Below are positions 43,247 to 51,919 of a stretch of DNA of 64,000 nucleotides, piece after piece. This DNA comes from JACMLX01 sp040384325 (lineage in GTDB: Bacteria; Gemmatimonadota; Gemmatimonadetes; Gemmatimonadales; Gemmatimonadaceae), in assembly GCA_040384325.1 (NCBI GenBank), contig JAZKJL010000005.1, forward strand, positions 434,001 through 498,000, in the 5' to 3' direction. Within the stretch, counting starts at the first letter, position 1, and every line of letters starts with the position of its first letter. The notes under the pieces are model-generated. The model searched no databases. It was not told the origin of the DNA and saw nothing but the letters and a program-made list of their open reading frames with translations. A program made the position numbers and the translations under genes.

Positions 43247-44116
43247 ATGATGGGCCGCGCGTTCGCGCTCGGTGTGGCGTCGGTGGGGCTGACGGGGTGT
43301 TTCCTGCGTCCGTCGCTCACGGAGTCGTTCGGCTTCCGGCCGAAGGGCATTCGCGCCGAGCGCGCGGACCCCGCCACCTGGGGTTGGGACGCGGCGCGGC
43401 TCGACACCATTGCGCGGGTGGACTCGGCCGGCGGCCTGATGGCGTGGTGGGGACCGGCGGCGGCCGGGGGCAAGGCGTGCGGCGGCGTGCTGCTCCTGCA
43501 CGGCAAGGGAAAGAACCGGGCGCAGATGCTGCCGCTGGGTCAGTCGCTGCAGCGGGCAGGGTTCTCGGTGTTGCTGCCCGACTATCGCGGCTACGGCGGC
43601 AGCGAGGGCACACCCACCACCGACGGCGTCTTCAGCGACGCGGCACTGTCGTATCGCCGCTTGCGAGAGCGACTTGGTGACAGCCTGGTGCCGATCGTGG
43701 TGATCGGGCACTCGATGGGTACCGCGCTGGCAGCGCGGCTGGCGCGGGACAACAACCCGGCCGCCACCATCTACATGTCGCCGTTCGACCGCATCTCGAC
43801 GCTGGTCCGCGCCCGTGCCGGCGCCATCGGACCGCGCCTGTTCGACACGACGGCGTTCGCGTTCAATCCCGCCGACGACGCCGCGGTGGCGCGCGGTCGA
43901 TCGATGGTTGTCGTGGCGGGCCGCGACCTGCTGATCCGGAAATCGGTCTCCGACGACTTCATCGCCAGCCTCACGCCGCAGCCGGTCGTGATTCGCGATC
44001 CCAAGGCGTTCCACAATGGGATCCTGCGATCCGCGCCCACGGTCCGCGCGGTGACCGACTCGATCAGCGCGTGGACCGGCTGCTCAGTCGGCCGCGACGC
44101 CGACGGCGGTCGCTGA
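43247..44116 (+). CDS. Alpha/beta hydrolase lipoprotein
   Basis: 289 residues; N-terminal lipobox GLTGC (cysteine about 18) predicts a lipid-anchored envelope protein. The fold has the oxyanion-side motif LLLHGKGKNR, the DYRGYGGSEG loop and the nucleophile elbow GHSMGT; the acid is probably in VVAGRDLLI and the histidine in KAFHNG. It resembles the bem46/YfhR-like group of serine hydrolases. ATG 43247 or the adjoining ATG 43250 may be used. Its 3' end overlaps the convergent PepSY gene by 33 bp. Confidence 0.85.
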   Translation: MMGRAFALGVASVGLTGCFLRPSLTESFGFRPKGIRAERADPATWGWDAARLDTIARVDSAGGLMAWWGPAAAGGKACGGVLLLHGKGKNRAQMLPLGQSLQRAGFSVLLPDYRGYGGSEGTPTTDGVFSDAALSYRRLRERLGDSLVPIVVIGHSMGTALAARLARDNNPAATIYMSPFDRISTLVRARAGAIGPRLFDTTAFAFNPADDAAVARGRSMVVVAGRDLLIRKSVSDDFIASLTPQPVVIRDPKAFHNGILRSAPTVRAVTDSISAWTGCSVGRDADGGR

Positions 44117-45337
44117 CGCCTCACGCGCGCCGCGACGCCCGATCGCGCGCACCGCGCGACGGATCGCGAGCATGATGCCGGTGACCACGAGGATCACCGA
44201 CGCCAGCGAGACGAGACCGGCAATGGTCTGCCCGGTGAGGCCAAGCACTTCACCGGTGTGCGTGAAGCGCAGCACACTGCGCAACTGTCGGCCGGTACTC
44301 AGGCTGTCGAACGGCTGGTACTTGTCCAGCGCCCCCGTGGCGGTGGCGATGGTGGCGGTGGCGCGAAGCTGCGGCTGGCCACCGGTACCGCGGTCGAGCG
44401 TGACGTTGAGCGTCTTCGCGTCCGGCTTCGGAATCTGGACGGTGGCGGCGCGCCACTCGGGCATCAGCGGCAGCGCGGTCGCGAGCGCGGCGGCGAAGTT
44501 CGGGCCGCTGGCGGCGGGTGCGACGTCAGCGCCACGGGTCGGCGCGGACTCCGGTCCGGCAGCGGAAGTGGGCGGGCGGCCTTCGCGGACCTGACCCGCA
44601 GCGCCTGCGCCACCGCCAACTGGCGGCGGACCGCCGGCGGCGCGAGGCGGTGGCGTCTCGCCGACGACCTTGTAGACCAGGTCGCTGGCCCACGGATAGC
44701 CGATCACGGTGGCGGAGGCGACGATCGCCACCAGCGGAATTGCGGACCAGATCCCGAGGACGTTGTGCCAGTTGAAGTCGCGCGCCTTGCCCGAGAGGCC
44801 GGAGCGGAACCAGAGCACGGAGCGGACCTTGATCCAGGTCCAGGTGCGCGGCAGCCAGAGCACCATGCCGGAGAGCACCAGCACCAGGAACAGCAGGTTC
44901 GCGGCGCCGGTGATCTTCTTGCCGAGTTCGCGGTTCTTGTCCTTGCCTGCCAGCCAGCGGTGCCAGTCGGTGACGCCGCGGAAGAAGCCGCGCGCCGTCT
45001 TGCTGCCCTCGCCGAGCACTGCGCCGGTGGCCGGATTCAGGTACAGGACACCCGCTTGCCCGAACGACACCTGCGCTGGCGCCGTCGAATCCGCGCGGAC
45101 GGTGAGCGAGGCCGGCGTGGCGTCCGCCTTGGCGGCGCTGGCGAGTCGGATCAGTGAATCCGCTGGTAAGTGCGTCGACACTGGCGCACTGATGCCTTGC
45201 AACTGGCGCGTATCAGCCCACTGCAACATCTGCTTCTCGTACGTCAGCAACACCCCGGTCACGGACATCAACAGGATGATCGCGCCCGCCAGGACGCCAG
45301 CGGTCAGGTGCAGCCAGAAGAGGACGGTACGCAGCAT
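44084..45337 (-). CDS. PepSY-TM family membrane protein (iron uptake-associated reductase type)
   Basis: 417-residue inner-membrane protein of the PepSY-associated TM family (PiuB/FoxB-like), thought to reduce or release siderophore iron in the periplasm. Four main hydrophobic segments are visible (about 8-35, 140-160, 185-210 and 375-400). The first follows FWLHLTAGVLAGAI and contains a conserved histidine, and another is preceded by WHRWL. The loop at about 225-280 is Pro/Gly/Ala-rich. ATG 45337 was chosen because the Fur-like site at 45343-45359 would otherwise be coding. That site is identical to the one before the TonB receptor, placing both in one regulon. Confidence 0.85.
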   Translation of the reverse strand: MLRTVLFWLHLTAGVLAGAIILLMSVTGVLLTYEKQMLQWADTRQLQGISAPVSTHLPADSLIRLASAAKADATPASLTVRADSTAPAQVSFGQAGVLYLNPATGAVLGEGSKTARGFFRGVTDWHRWLAGKDKNRELGKKITGAANLLFLVLVLSGMVLWLPRTWTWIKVRSVLWFRSGLSGKARDFNWHNVLGIWSAIPLVAIVASATVIGYPWASDLVYKVVGETPPPRAAGGPPPVGGGAGAAGQVREGRPPTSAAGPESAPTRGADVAPAASGPNFAAALATALPLMPEWRAATVQIPKPDAKTLNVTLDRGTGGQPQLRATATIATATGALDKYQPFDSLSTGRQLRSVLRFTHTGEVLGLTGQTIAGLVSLASVILVVTGIMLAIRRAVRAIGRRGAREASATAVGVAAD

Positions 45338-45342
45338 CAGTA

Positions 45343-45401
45343 GATGAGAATGAGTATCAACACGTCTGCCGTAGGTTATACCCGACAAGTTCTGTTGGCA
45401 A
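45343..45401 (-). promoter_or_regulatory. Promoter and Fur-box-like site of the PepSY gene
   Basis: On the minus strand TTGCCA (45401-45396) and TATAAC (45380-45375) are separated by 15 bp, followed 15 bp later by TGATACTCATTCTCATC (45359-45343). The site is identical over 17 bp to that at 34065-34081 and ends 5 bp before ATG 45337. The promoter-to-site spacing differs from the TonB gene by a single base. Confidence 0.68.
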
Positions 45402-45528
45402 TGCCAAGGGTCGTTGCACCGGACACCGACAAGCGCTCCCCTCTCTCTCGTACCATCCATCGCCTGCTGGCGTTGGTCCCACGGCACCACGCGTGGAATC
45501 CCGACCCGCCTGCCCGTAGCTTGGCCGC

Positions 45529-46092
45529 ATGCGACTCCACCTGACTCCGCTCTCGGTACTTCTGATCGCGCTCGCGGGCTGCCGAACCGCCGCACCGATC
45601 GCGCCGGTCAACACGCTTCCCGCCGCGATCCCACCACTCGCCGGCCCGAGGCAGGTGGCTCTGGCGCTCGAGTACATCGACGCCAAGCTGGGGCTCGGCG
45701 CCGCCGTCGGTGAACGGCAGTGCGTGTTCGTGCACTACACGGGCTGGCTCCGCGACGGCACCAAGTTCGACTCCTCACGCGACACGATGCCGAACGGGAC
45801 GCCACGCACGCCGATCGCATTCCCGCTCGGTTTCCGTCGCGTGATCGCCGGCTGGGACCTGGGCTTCGACGGGATCAAGGTCGGCGGCCAGCGTCGGCTG
45901 TTCATTCCGTACGCGCTGGCCTACGGCGAGTCGGGTCGCCCGCCGGTCATCCCGGCGAAGGCCGAGCTGATCTTCGACATCGAGCTGATGGCCGTGGCCG
46001 ACACGCTGCCGCGTGATGCGGCGGCACCTGCGCGTGGCGCGTCACCCCAGTGCCCAACCTGGGCCGTCGTGAAGGATCGTCCAACGGAATAG
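45529..46092 (+). CDS. FKBP-type peptidyl-prolyl isomerase lipoprotein
   Basis: 187 residues with lipobox ALAGC (cysteine 18), so probably anchored in the envelope. The FKBP domain (about 55-160) shows VFVHYTGWLRDGTKFDSS, FPLGFRRVIAGWDLGFDGIKVGG and RRLFIPYALAYG, covering the usual active-site aromatic and aspartate residues; VIAGWD is the signature. A Pro/Ala-rich tail with one more cysteine follows. It probably assists folding of exported proteins. Convergent with the RND pump gene. Confidence 0.93.
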   Translation: MRLHLTPLSVLLIALAGCRTAAPIAPVNTLPAAIPPLAGPRQVALALEYIDAKLGLGAAVGERQCVFVHYTGWLRDGTKFDSSRDTMPNGTPRTPIAFPLGFRRVIAGWDLGFDGIKVGGQRRLFIPYALAYGESGRPPVIPAKAELIFDIELMAVADTLPRDAAAPARGASPQCPTWAVVKDRPTE

Positions 46093-46104
46093 CGTCGCGA
46101 AGGT

Positions 46105-49100
46105 TCAGGCGGCCACTTCGTCGCGCGTCGTCCGCGGCACCACGGCCGACGCGCTGCGGTCACGCCACCGGCTCAGCGACCGGTAGAGCATCGGCAGCAC
46201 GAACAGTGTCAGCAGCGTGGACGTCACCAGTCCGCCGATCACCACCGTGGCCAGTGGCCGCTGCACCTCGCTGCCCGGCGAGGTGGAGAGCGCCATCGGG
46301 ACGAAGCCCAGGCTCGCCACCAACGCCGTCATGATCACGGGCCGCAGGCGGTCGGCGGCGCCAAGTCGAACGGCCTCGTCGATGCCCATGCCGTCGGCGC
46401 GCAGCGCATTGATGGCGGAGATCAGCACCACGCCGTTCAGCACCGCGATCCCGAACAGCGCGATGAATCCGACACTGGCGGAGAGGCTCAGGTTGAGGCC
46501 GCGCATCCACAGTGCCGCCACGCCACCGACCAGGGCGAACGGCACGTTGGTGAGGATCAGCGCCGTCAGCCACGCATCGTGGAAGCTGGCGTAGAGCAGC
46601 CCGATGATCAGCGCCAGCGCCAACGGCACCACCAGCTCCAGGCGCTTCATGGCACGCTGCTGGTTCTCGAACTGCCCGCCCCACTCGAGGAAGGTGCCGG
46701 CCGGCATCGGGACCTCGCGCGCCACCCGCGCCTGCACTTCCTGCACGAAGCCACCCAGGTCGCGGCCGCGTACGTTCGACAGCACCAGCGTGCGACGCTG
46801 TGCATCCTCGTGCCCGATCAGTTCCGGACCGGTGCCCGGCTCCACGTCGGCCACCGACGACAGCGGCACCAGCGCACCACCCGGCGCGCGCACCGTGAGG
46901 CGTGACAGTGCCGTGAGATCGTTGCGTTGCGCGTCGGGATAGCGCACCGCGACACCGATGCGCCGCGGGCCGCGCACGATCTCGGTCGCCGTCTCGGCGC
47001 CGAGTGACAGGTCCAGCGCGTCGCGCACGTCGGCCACCGACAGGCCGAACTGCGCCAGCGCCTCACGCTTCGGCGTCACGCGCACCTGTCCGGTGCCTTC
47101 GCTCACTTCCACGCCGACGTCCGCGCTGCCCGGCACCGACGTCAGCACGCGACGGATGCGCGCAGCGACCTGTCCGTTCCGAGCCAGGTCGGGCCCCACC
47201 ACCTTGATGCCAAGGTCGGTGCGGATGCCGCTTTCCGCCTCGTCGAGGCGCATCGCGAGCGGCTGCGTGAACGACACGCCGAGACCGGGAACGCGCACCA
47301 GCGCGGTGTCGAACGCCGCCACCAGGCCCTCGGGATCGTCGGCGGTGGTCCACTCGTCGCGCGGCTTGAGGATCACGTACAGGTCACCCTCGTACAGCCC
47401 CATCGCCTCGGTGGCGAGATCGGGACGACCGATCTTCGTCACCACCGTCACCACTTCGGGAAACTTCTTCACCGCCGCCTCGGCCAGCAGCGAGAGCTTG
47501 TTGGCATCGGCCAGCGAGGTACTCGGCGTGCGTCGCGTGTTGATCAGGATCGCGCCTTCGTCGAGCTTCGGCATGAACTCGGTGCCGATGCGCGTGAGCG
47601 AGACCAATGCCACCAGCACCATCACCACGCCGCCGGCAACGATCGGCCTGCCGTGGCGGAAGGTCCACAGTAGCGCCGACTGATAGCGCGCCCGAAGCTT
47701 CACCTCGGCGGCGATCGGCTTGGTGGTGACATGCTTCAGCAGCGTCAGCGACGCCGCGGGCACGAACACCAACGCCAGCAGCAGTGAGCCCAGCACCGCA
47801 CACACCACGGTGAAGGCCATCGGCTTGAACATGCGGCCTTCCATCCCTTCCAGCGCGAAAATCGGGATGTAGACCGCGACGATGATCGCGATGCCGAACA
47901 GGATCGGCCGACCCACCTCGATCGCGGCATCGCGGAAGAGCGCGAACCGTCGCGCGTCTCCGATCGCACTGCCGTCGCCGGCATGTTCCGCCTTCTCCAG
48001 CCGGTGCACGAAGTTCTCGACCATCACGATCGCGCCATCCACGATCAGCCCGAAATCCAGCGCGCCGAGCGACATCAGGTTGGCCGAATAGCCGTAGACG
48101 TACATGCCGCCGAAGGCCACCAGCATCGACAGCGGGATCACCGAGGCCACGATCAGCGAGGCGCGTGCGTTGCGCAGGAAGGCGAAGAGCACGATCACCA
48201 CCAGCAACCCACCTTCCACCAGGTTCTTGGTGATGGTGAAGGTGGTGCGGTCCACCAGCTCGGTCTGGTCGTAGAACGGCGTGATCTTCACGTGGGCCGG
48301 CAGCGCGGCACGGATCTCGTCGAGCCGCTTGGTGACGACGTCGATCACGGCACGCGAATCCTCGCCCTGCAGCTTGAGCACCATACCCGCCACCACTTCA
48401 CGCGTGGCATTCTCGGTGACGGCGCCATACCGTGGCAGCGAGCCGAGTCGCACCACGCCGATGTCGGCGATACGCACCGACACTCCGCCGGCTGCCGGGA
48501 TCGACACGCGGCTGATCTCGCTGGTGTCATTGAGGCGCCCGGTACCGCGCACCGTGTAGCGGGTGCCCGCCGATTCGAGGTACGCGCCACCGAACGAGAG
48601 GTTGTTCTGCGCCAGCGCGCGCTGCACGTCGTCGAGGGTCAGGTTGCGCGCCGCCAGCTTCGCCGGGTCCACCTCCACGTGGATCTGCTCGATGCTGCCG
48701 CCCCACGAGTTCACGTCGCTGACACCGGGCAGCGTGCGCAGTCGTGGGCGGATGGTGTAGTCGTGCAGCGCCTTGAGCTCGCTCAGCGTCATCGAGTCGC
48801 TGTGCACCGTGTACTGATAGAGCTCACCGAGTGGCGTGGACACGGGGCCCATCTGCGGCTCGACGCCCGCCGGCAAGCCGCCCTTGGCTTCGGCCAGGCG
48901 CTGCTGCACCAGCGTGCGCGCGAAGTAGACGTCGGTGCCGTCGGGGAACGGCACGGTGATGAGCGACAGCGCCGACTTGGACACGGAGCGCACACCGGTC
49001 ACGCCGGGCAATCCCATCAGCGCCGACTCGATCGGGTACGTGACCAGCTGCTCCACTTCCTCGGGCGCCAGTCCCGGCGCCGTGGTCGCCACGTCGACGC

Positions 49101-49233
49101 GGATACCGGTGAGGTCGGGGAAGGCGTCGAACGGGATGCGCGACAGCGAGAAGAGGCCGAACAGCATCAGCATGCCGACGCCGAGGGTGACCAGGCCCCG
49201 CTGCCGCAGTGCGAACTCGATCAGGCGCCTCAA
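46105..49233 (-). CDS. CzcA/CusA family heavy-metal RND efflux pump
   Basis: Inner-membrane proton/metal antiporter of 1042 residues, the usual size for HME-RND pumps. Twelve transmembrane helices are arranged 1+5+1+5 around two large periplasmic loops. Family blocks include RIPFDAFPDLTGIRVDVATTAPG at the N-terminus, NFVHRLEKAE and GGVAALWMRGLNLSLSASVGFIALFGIAVLNG (read in parts). Translation starts at TTG 49233, overlapping the adaptor stop as TTGA. It is last in a TolC-adaptor-pump operon. Mono- or divalent metal specificity cannot be fixed here. Confidence 0.93.
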   Translation of the reverse strand: MRRLIEFALRQRGLVTLGVGMLMLFGLFSLSRIPFDAFPDLTGIRVDVATTAPGLAPEEVEQLVTYPIESALMGLPGVTGVRSVSKSALSLITVPFPDGTDVYFARTLVQQRLAEAKGGLPAGVEPQMGPVSTPLGELYQYTVHSDSMTLSELKALHDYTIRPRLRTLPGVSDVNSWGGSIEQIHVEVDPAKLAARNLTLDDVQRALAQNNLSFGGAYLESAGTRYTVRGTGRLNDTSEISRVSIPAAGGVSVRIADIGVVRLGSLPRYGAVTENATREVVAGMVLKLQGEDSRAVIDVVTKRLDEIRAALPAHVKITPFYDQTELVDRTTFTITKNLVEGGLLVVIVLFAFLRNARASLIVASVIPLSMLVAFGGMYVYGYSANLMSLGALDFGLIVDGAIVMVENFVHRLEKAEHAGDGSAIGDARRFALFRDAAIEVGRPILFGIAIIVAVYIPIFALEGMEGRMFKPMAFTVVCAVLGSLLLALVFVPAASLTLLKHVTTKPIAAEVKLRARYQSALLWTFRHGRPIVAGGVVMVLVALVSLTRIGTEFMPKLDEGAILINTRRTPSTSLADANKLSLLAEAAVKKFPEVVTVVTKIGRPDLATEAMGLYEGDLYVILKPRDEWTTADDPEGLVAAFDTALVRVPGLGVSFTQPLAMRLDEAESGIRTDLGIKVVGPDLARNGQVAARIRRVLTSVPGSADVGVEVSEGTGQVRVTPKREALAQFGLSVADVRDALDLSLGAETATEIVRGPRRIGVAVRYPDAQRNDLTALSRLTVRAPGGALVPLSSVADVEPGTGPELIGHEDAQRRTLVLSNVRGRDLGGFVQEVQARVAREVPMPAGTFLEWGGQFENQQRAMKRLELVVPLALALIIGLLYASFHDAWLTALILTNVPFALVGGVAALWMRGLNLSLSASVGFIALFGIAVLNGVVLISAINALRADGMGIDEAVRLGAADRLRPVIMTALVASLGFVPMALSTSPGSEVQRPLATVVIGGLVTSTLLTLFVLPMLYRSLSRWRDRSASAVVPRTTRDEVAA

Positions 49234-50486
49234 TGTTCGTCCGGCTCGCCCGAGCGGGCATCACGCTGGCGCAGGATCTCGGCCTTCGCGACGGCCGCGC
49301 CCGCGTTCACCACCGGCGCACCCGGCGCGATCCCGGCTCTCACCTCCGCCAGTCCTGCCGCGCGACGACCGACGCGCACCCGCACCGCTTCCAGCAGCAG
49401 CCCGCCACCGCGCTGCACCGCCGTGACCACCACCGTGTCGCCCTCGAAATCCTGGACGGCCCCCATCGGCACCGTCGTCGCGCTGTCGGAGGAGAGGCCG
49501 AACACTTCGGCGGCCGCCGTCATCTCACCGCGCAACTCGCCACCGCGATTCTCGACCGTGGCGAAGACTTCCGCCGTGCGCGTCAGCGAGTCGAGCGCCG
49601 GTGCCACACGCGCCACCTTCGCGGTGAAGCTGCGGCCCGGATACGCCGGCACCGTGAATCGCACTTCGGATCCCACCTTCGCCGAGCCCAGCGCCGCCTC
49701 TGGCACGTGCATGGCGAGCAGCACCGAGTTGGTGCGACTGACGGTCATCAACTCGTTGCCCGCCACCACCACCGCGCCGGGTTGCGTGTGCCGTGACACC
49801 ACCACGCCATCGAACGGCGCGCGCACCAGCATGTCTTCCGGATCGACGCGTGCGTTGACGGGCCCCGACGGCCGCAGGTGCTCCACCATCTCCGCCGCGC
49901 GGTGGTATTCGGCTTCGGCGCGCCGCATTCCTTCGGTGGCGGCCAGCCGCGCCGCGCGGGCGCGCTCCAGCTCCGCCAGTGAACCCGCCTGCGCGGCGTA
50001 GAGTCGTTCGCTGCGCGCGGCGGCAGCATCAGCCACCTGCGCGGTGCTGGCGGCTTCGGCGCGACCAGCGCGTGCCTGCGCCAGCGCGTTCACCGCCGCC
50101 GTCAGTTCGTGCGTGTGGATCGTGACCAGCACCTGGCCGCGACGGACGCGATCACCGGGCTGCACGAAGACCTGCGTCACGCGCCCTTCCACGATCGAGC
50201 CCAGTGTCTGCGTGGTGGTGGGATCCAGCACCAGGTGCGCCGGCAACTGCCACGACTCGCGCCACGGCACACGGGCCGCCGCCTGCACGACGACGCCGGA
50301 GACGGCCAGCGCCTCGGCCGACAGGAAGGCGGTGTCGCGGACCGCGACCACGTCCGTCGCCGGTGCCGCCGAGGTGGCGGCCGGTGGAGGCGCGTCGCTG
50401 CACGCCACGAACGTGACGCATGCGGCGAGTCGCGTCATGCGCACGAGTGGTCGCGCCGTCGCGGGCAGAGGTCGGACGATGCTCAT
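49230..50486 (-). CDS. RND efflux periplasmic adaptor (CzcB/CusB type)
   Basis: 418-residue membrane-fusion protein with lipobox FVAC (cysteine 29). Domains in order: beta-barrel/lipoyl half (GSIVEGRVTQVFVQPGDRVRRGQVL), a helical hairpin (about 120-190, Ala/Arg/Glu-rich coiled coil), the second lipoyl half (VRAPFDGVVVSRHTQPGAVV) and a membrane-proximal domain. It bridges pump and outer-membrane channel. ATG 50486 overlaps the TolC stop as ATGA; an internal ATG 50438 would also keep the lipobox. Confidence 0.92.
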   Translation of the reverse strand: MSIVRPLPATARPLVRMTRLAACVTFVACSDAPPPAATSAAPATDVVAVRDTAFLSAEALAVSGVVVQAAARVPWRESWQLPAHLVLDPTTTQTLGSIVEGRVTQVFVQPGDRVRRGQVLVTIHTHELTAAVNALAQARAGRAEAASTAQVADAAAARSERLYAAQAGSLAELERARAARLAATEGMRRAEAEYHRAAEMVEHLRPSGPVNARVDPEDMLVRAPFDGVVVSRHTQPGAVVVAGNELMTVSRTNSVLLAMHVPEAALGSAKVGSEVRFTVPAYPGRSFTAKVARVAPALDSLTRTAEVFATVENRGGELRGEMTAAAEVFGLSSDSATTVPMGAVQDFEGDTVVVTAVQRGGGLLLEAVRVRVGRRAAGLAEVRAGIAPGAPVVNAGAAVAKAEILRQRDARSGEPDEH

Positions 50487-51814
50487 TGCGGGGTCGGTTG
50501 AAAGCGTGCGCCATCGATCGGGAGCCCGATCGCGCGCATCAAGTCGGCACGAGCCACCTGCACACCGGCGGCGGCACGCAGCGCCGCACCGCGCACCTCG
50601 GCGCGCACTCGCTCGGCGTCCAGCAGCTCGAACAGCGGAATCGCCCCTTCGCGATAGGCGGCAGCGGCGATGCCGGCGACGGTGCCGCCACGCGCGTCGA
50701 GCGTGCGCAGCGACGTGTCGGCGGCACCGACATCCTCGCCGCGGTCATATTCGTCCAGCAACGCGCGATAGGCGCGGTAGGCCGATGTCACCTCGGCATC
50801 CACCGCCGACCTCGCGACGCGCAGCTCGCCTTCCGCCATCAGCACCTCGCCGCGCGCACGTTCGCGGTTGCCGCCGTTGCGATCGAAGAACGGCACCGCC
50901 ACGCCCACCTGCAACGTGCCGGTCTGGTATCCCGACGTGCGCTTGCGGCCCACCTGCACACCGACCGCCGGCAGCGTGCCGAGTCGCTCGGCGAGCTGGC
51001 GCCGCTGCGTCTCGTCCACCCGCGACTGCGCCGCGACGAGTTCCGAGCGCCGCGCACGCGCCAACGCGAGCAGCGTCTCCAGTGGCGGCAGCGTCGTCAC
51101 CGTCGCGTCGACACGCAGTGGCTGGCTGGGACGTGGCACACTGTCGAACGGCATCGCGAGGGCACGTGCCAGGTCGCCGTGCGCCCGCTCCAGCGTGGCA
51201 CGCGCTTCCGACTGCGCCAGGCGCGCACGATCCGCCTCCAGCCGCGCCCGCATCGCCGAGCCGTTCGCCACCTGGCCCTGACGCGCACGTTCCGCTTCGA
51301 TGCGCGCGATGGTGTCCACCACCAGCCGCTGTGCCATCGCGGCATCGTGCAGTGCGTAGGCGAGCGCCGCCTGCCAGTACGCGCTGGCCACGTCGTATTC
51401 CACGTCACGCGCGGCGGTGGACGAATCGGAGCGCGCGCGCCGCGCCGCCGAACCGCTGGCCGCACGCAACGCGGCACGACGACCGTACGCATCCACCGGC
51501 AGGCCGAGCGACACGAATTCGTCGCGGGGCAGTGGGCTGCCGTAGTTCTCCTTGCGCCACTCGAACACCGGATTGGGCAGCGCCGACTCCTGTCGCGCGC
51601 TCCCGGTAGCGGCCAGGCGTCGTCCGCTGGCGGCGCTGAGCAACGGGTGCTGGCGCCGGGCGAGGGCGGCGGCATCGGCGAGGGTGAACGACGTGCGGAT
51701 CTCCCTCGGCCGTATCACCTGTGCCGACGATGGGTCGGCAGCGAGGACCGCCAGCAGGACGGCCGCGACGGGAGCGATCAGGCGCGGAATGCGGGGCGGT
51801 GCCGAGGTTCGCAT
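50483..51814 (-). CDS. TolC-family outer membrane efflux protein (CzcC/CusC type)
   Basis: 443-residue outer-membrane factor with a signal peptide (about 1-31, ADPSSAQ). Two repeats of the OEP domain are visible as long Ala/Arg-rich helices; LGLPVDAYGRR and VGVAVPFFDRNGGNRERARGEV are typical strand/turn segments of metal-efflux members. ATG 51814 gives the signal peptide; a longer in-frame start at 51907 does not. First gene of the coupled efflux operon, divergent from the molybdopterin oxidoreductase with 105 bp between. Confidence 0.9.
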   Translation of the reverse strand: MRTSAPPRIPRLIAPVAAVLLAVLAADPSSAQVIRPREIRTSFTLADAAALARRQHPLLSAASGRRLAATGSARQESALPNPVFEWRKENYGSPLPRDEFVSLGLPVDAYGRRAALRAASGSAARRARSDSSTAARDVEYDVASAYWQAALAYALHDAAMAQRLVVDTIARIEAERARQGQVANGSAMRARLEADRARLAQSEARATLERAHGDLARALAMPFDSVPRPSQPLRVDATVTTLPPLETLLALARARRSELVAAQSRVDETQRRQLAERLGTLPAVGVQVGRKRTSGYQTGTLQVGVAVPFFDRNGGNRERARGEVLMAEGELRVARSAVDAEVTSAYRAYRALLDEYDRGEDVGAADTSLRTLDARGGTVAGIAAAAYREGAIPLFELLDAERVRAEVRGAALRAAAGVQVARADLMRAIGLPIDGARFQPTPQ

Positions 51815-51919
51815 ACAGAAAACTAGAAGAGGAACGGGTGTTCGTGGTGCGCTGCTCCCTGCAGGGCATACGCCACCCTCGCCGGACGCGTTGGTCCGCC
51901 GGGACATCGGTTAGCATCC

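Noticed and set aside
45338..45595. 86-residue N-terminal extension of the PepSY protein
   Set aside because: It covers the promoter and Fur-like site; family members start at the first transmembrane helix (MLRTVLFWLH).
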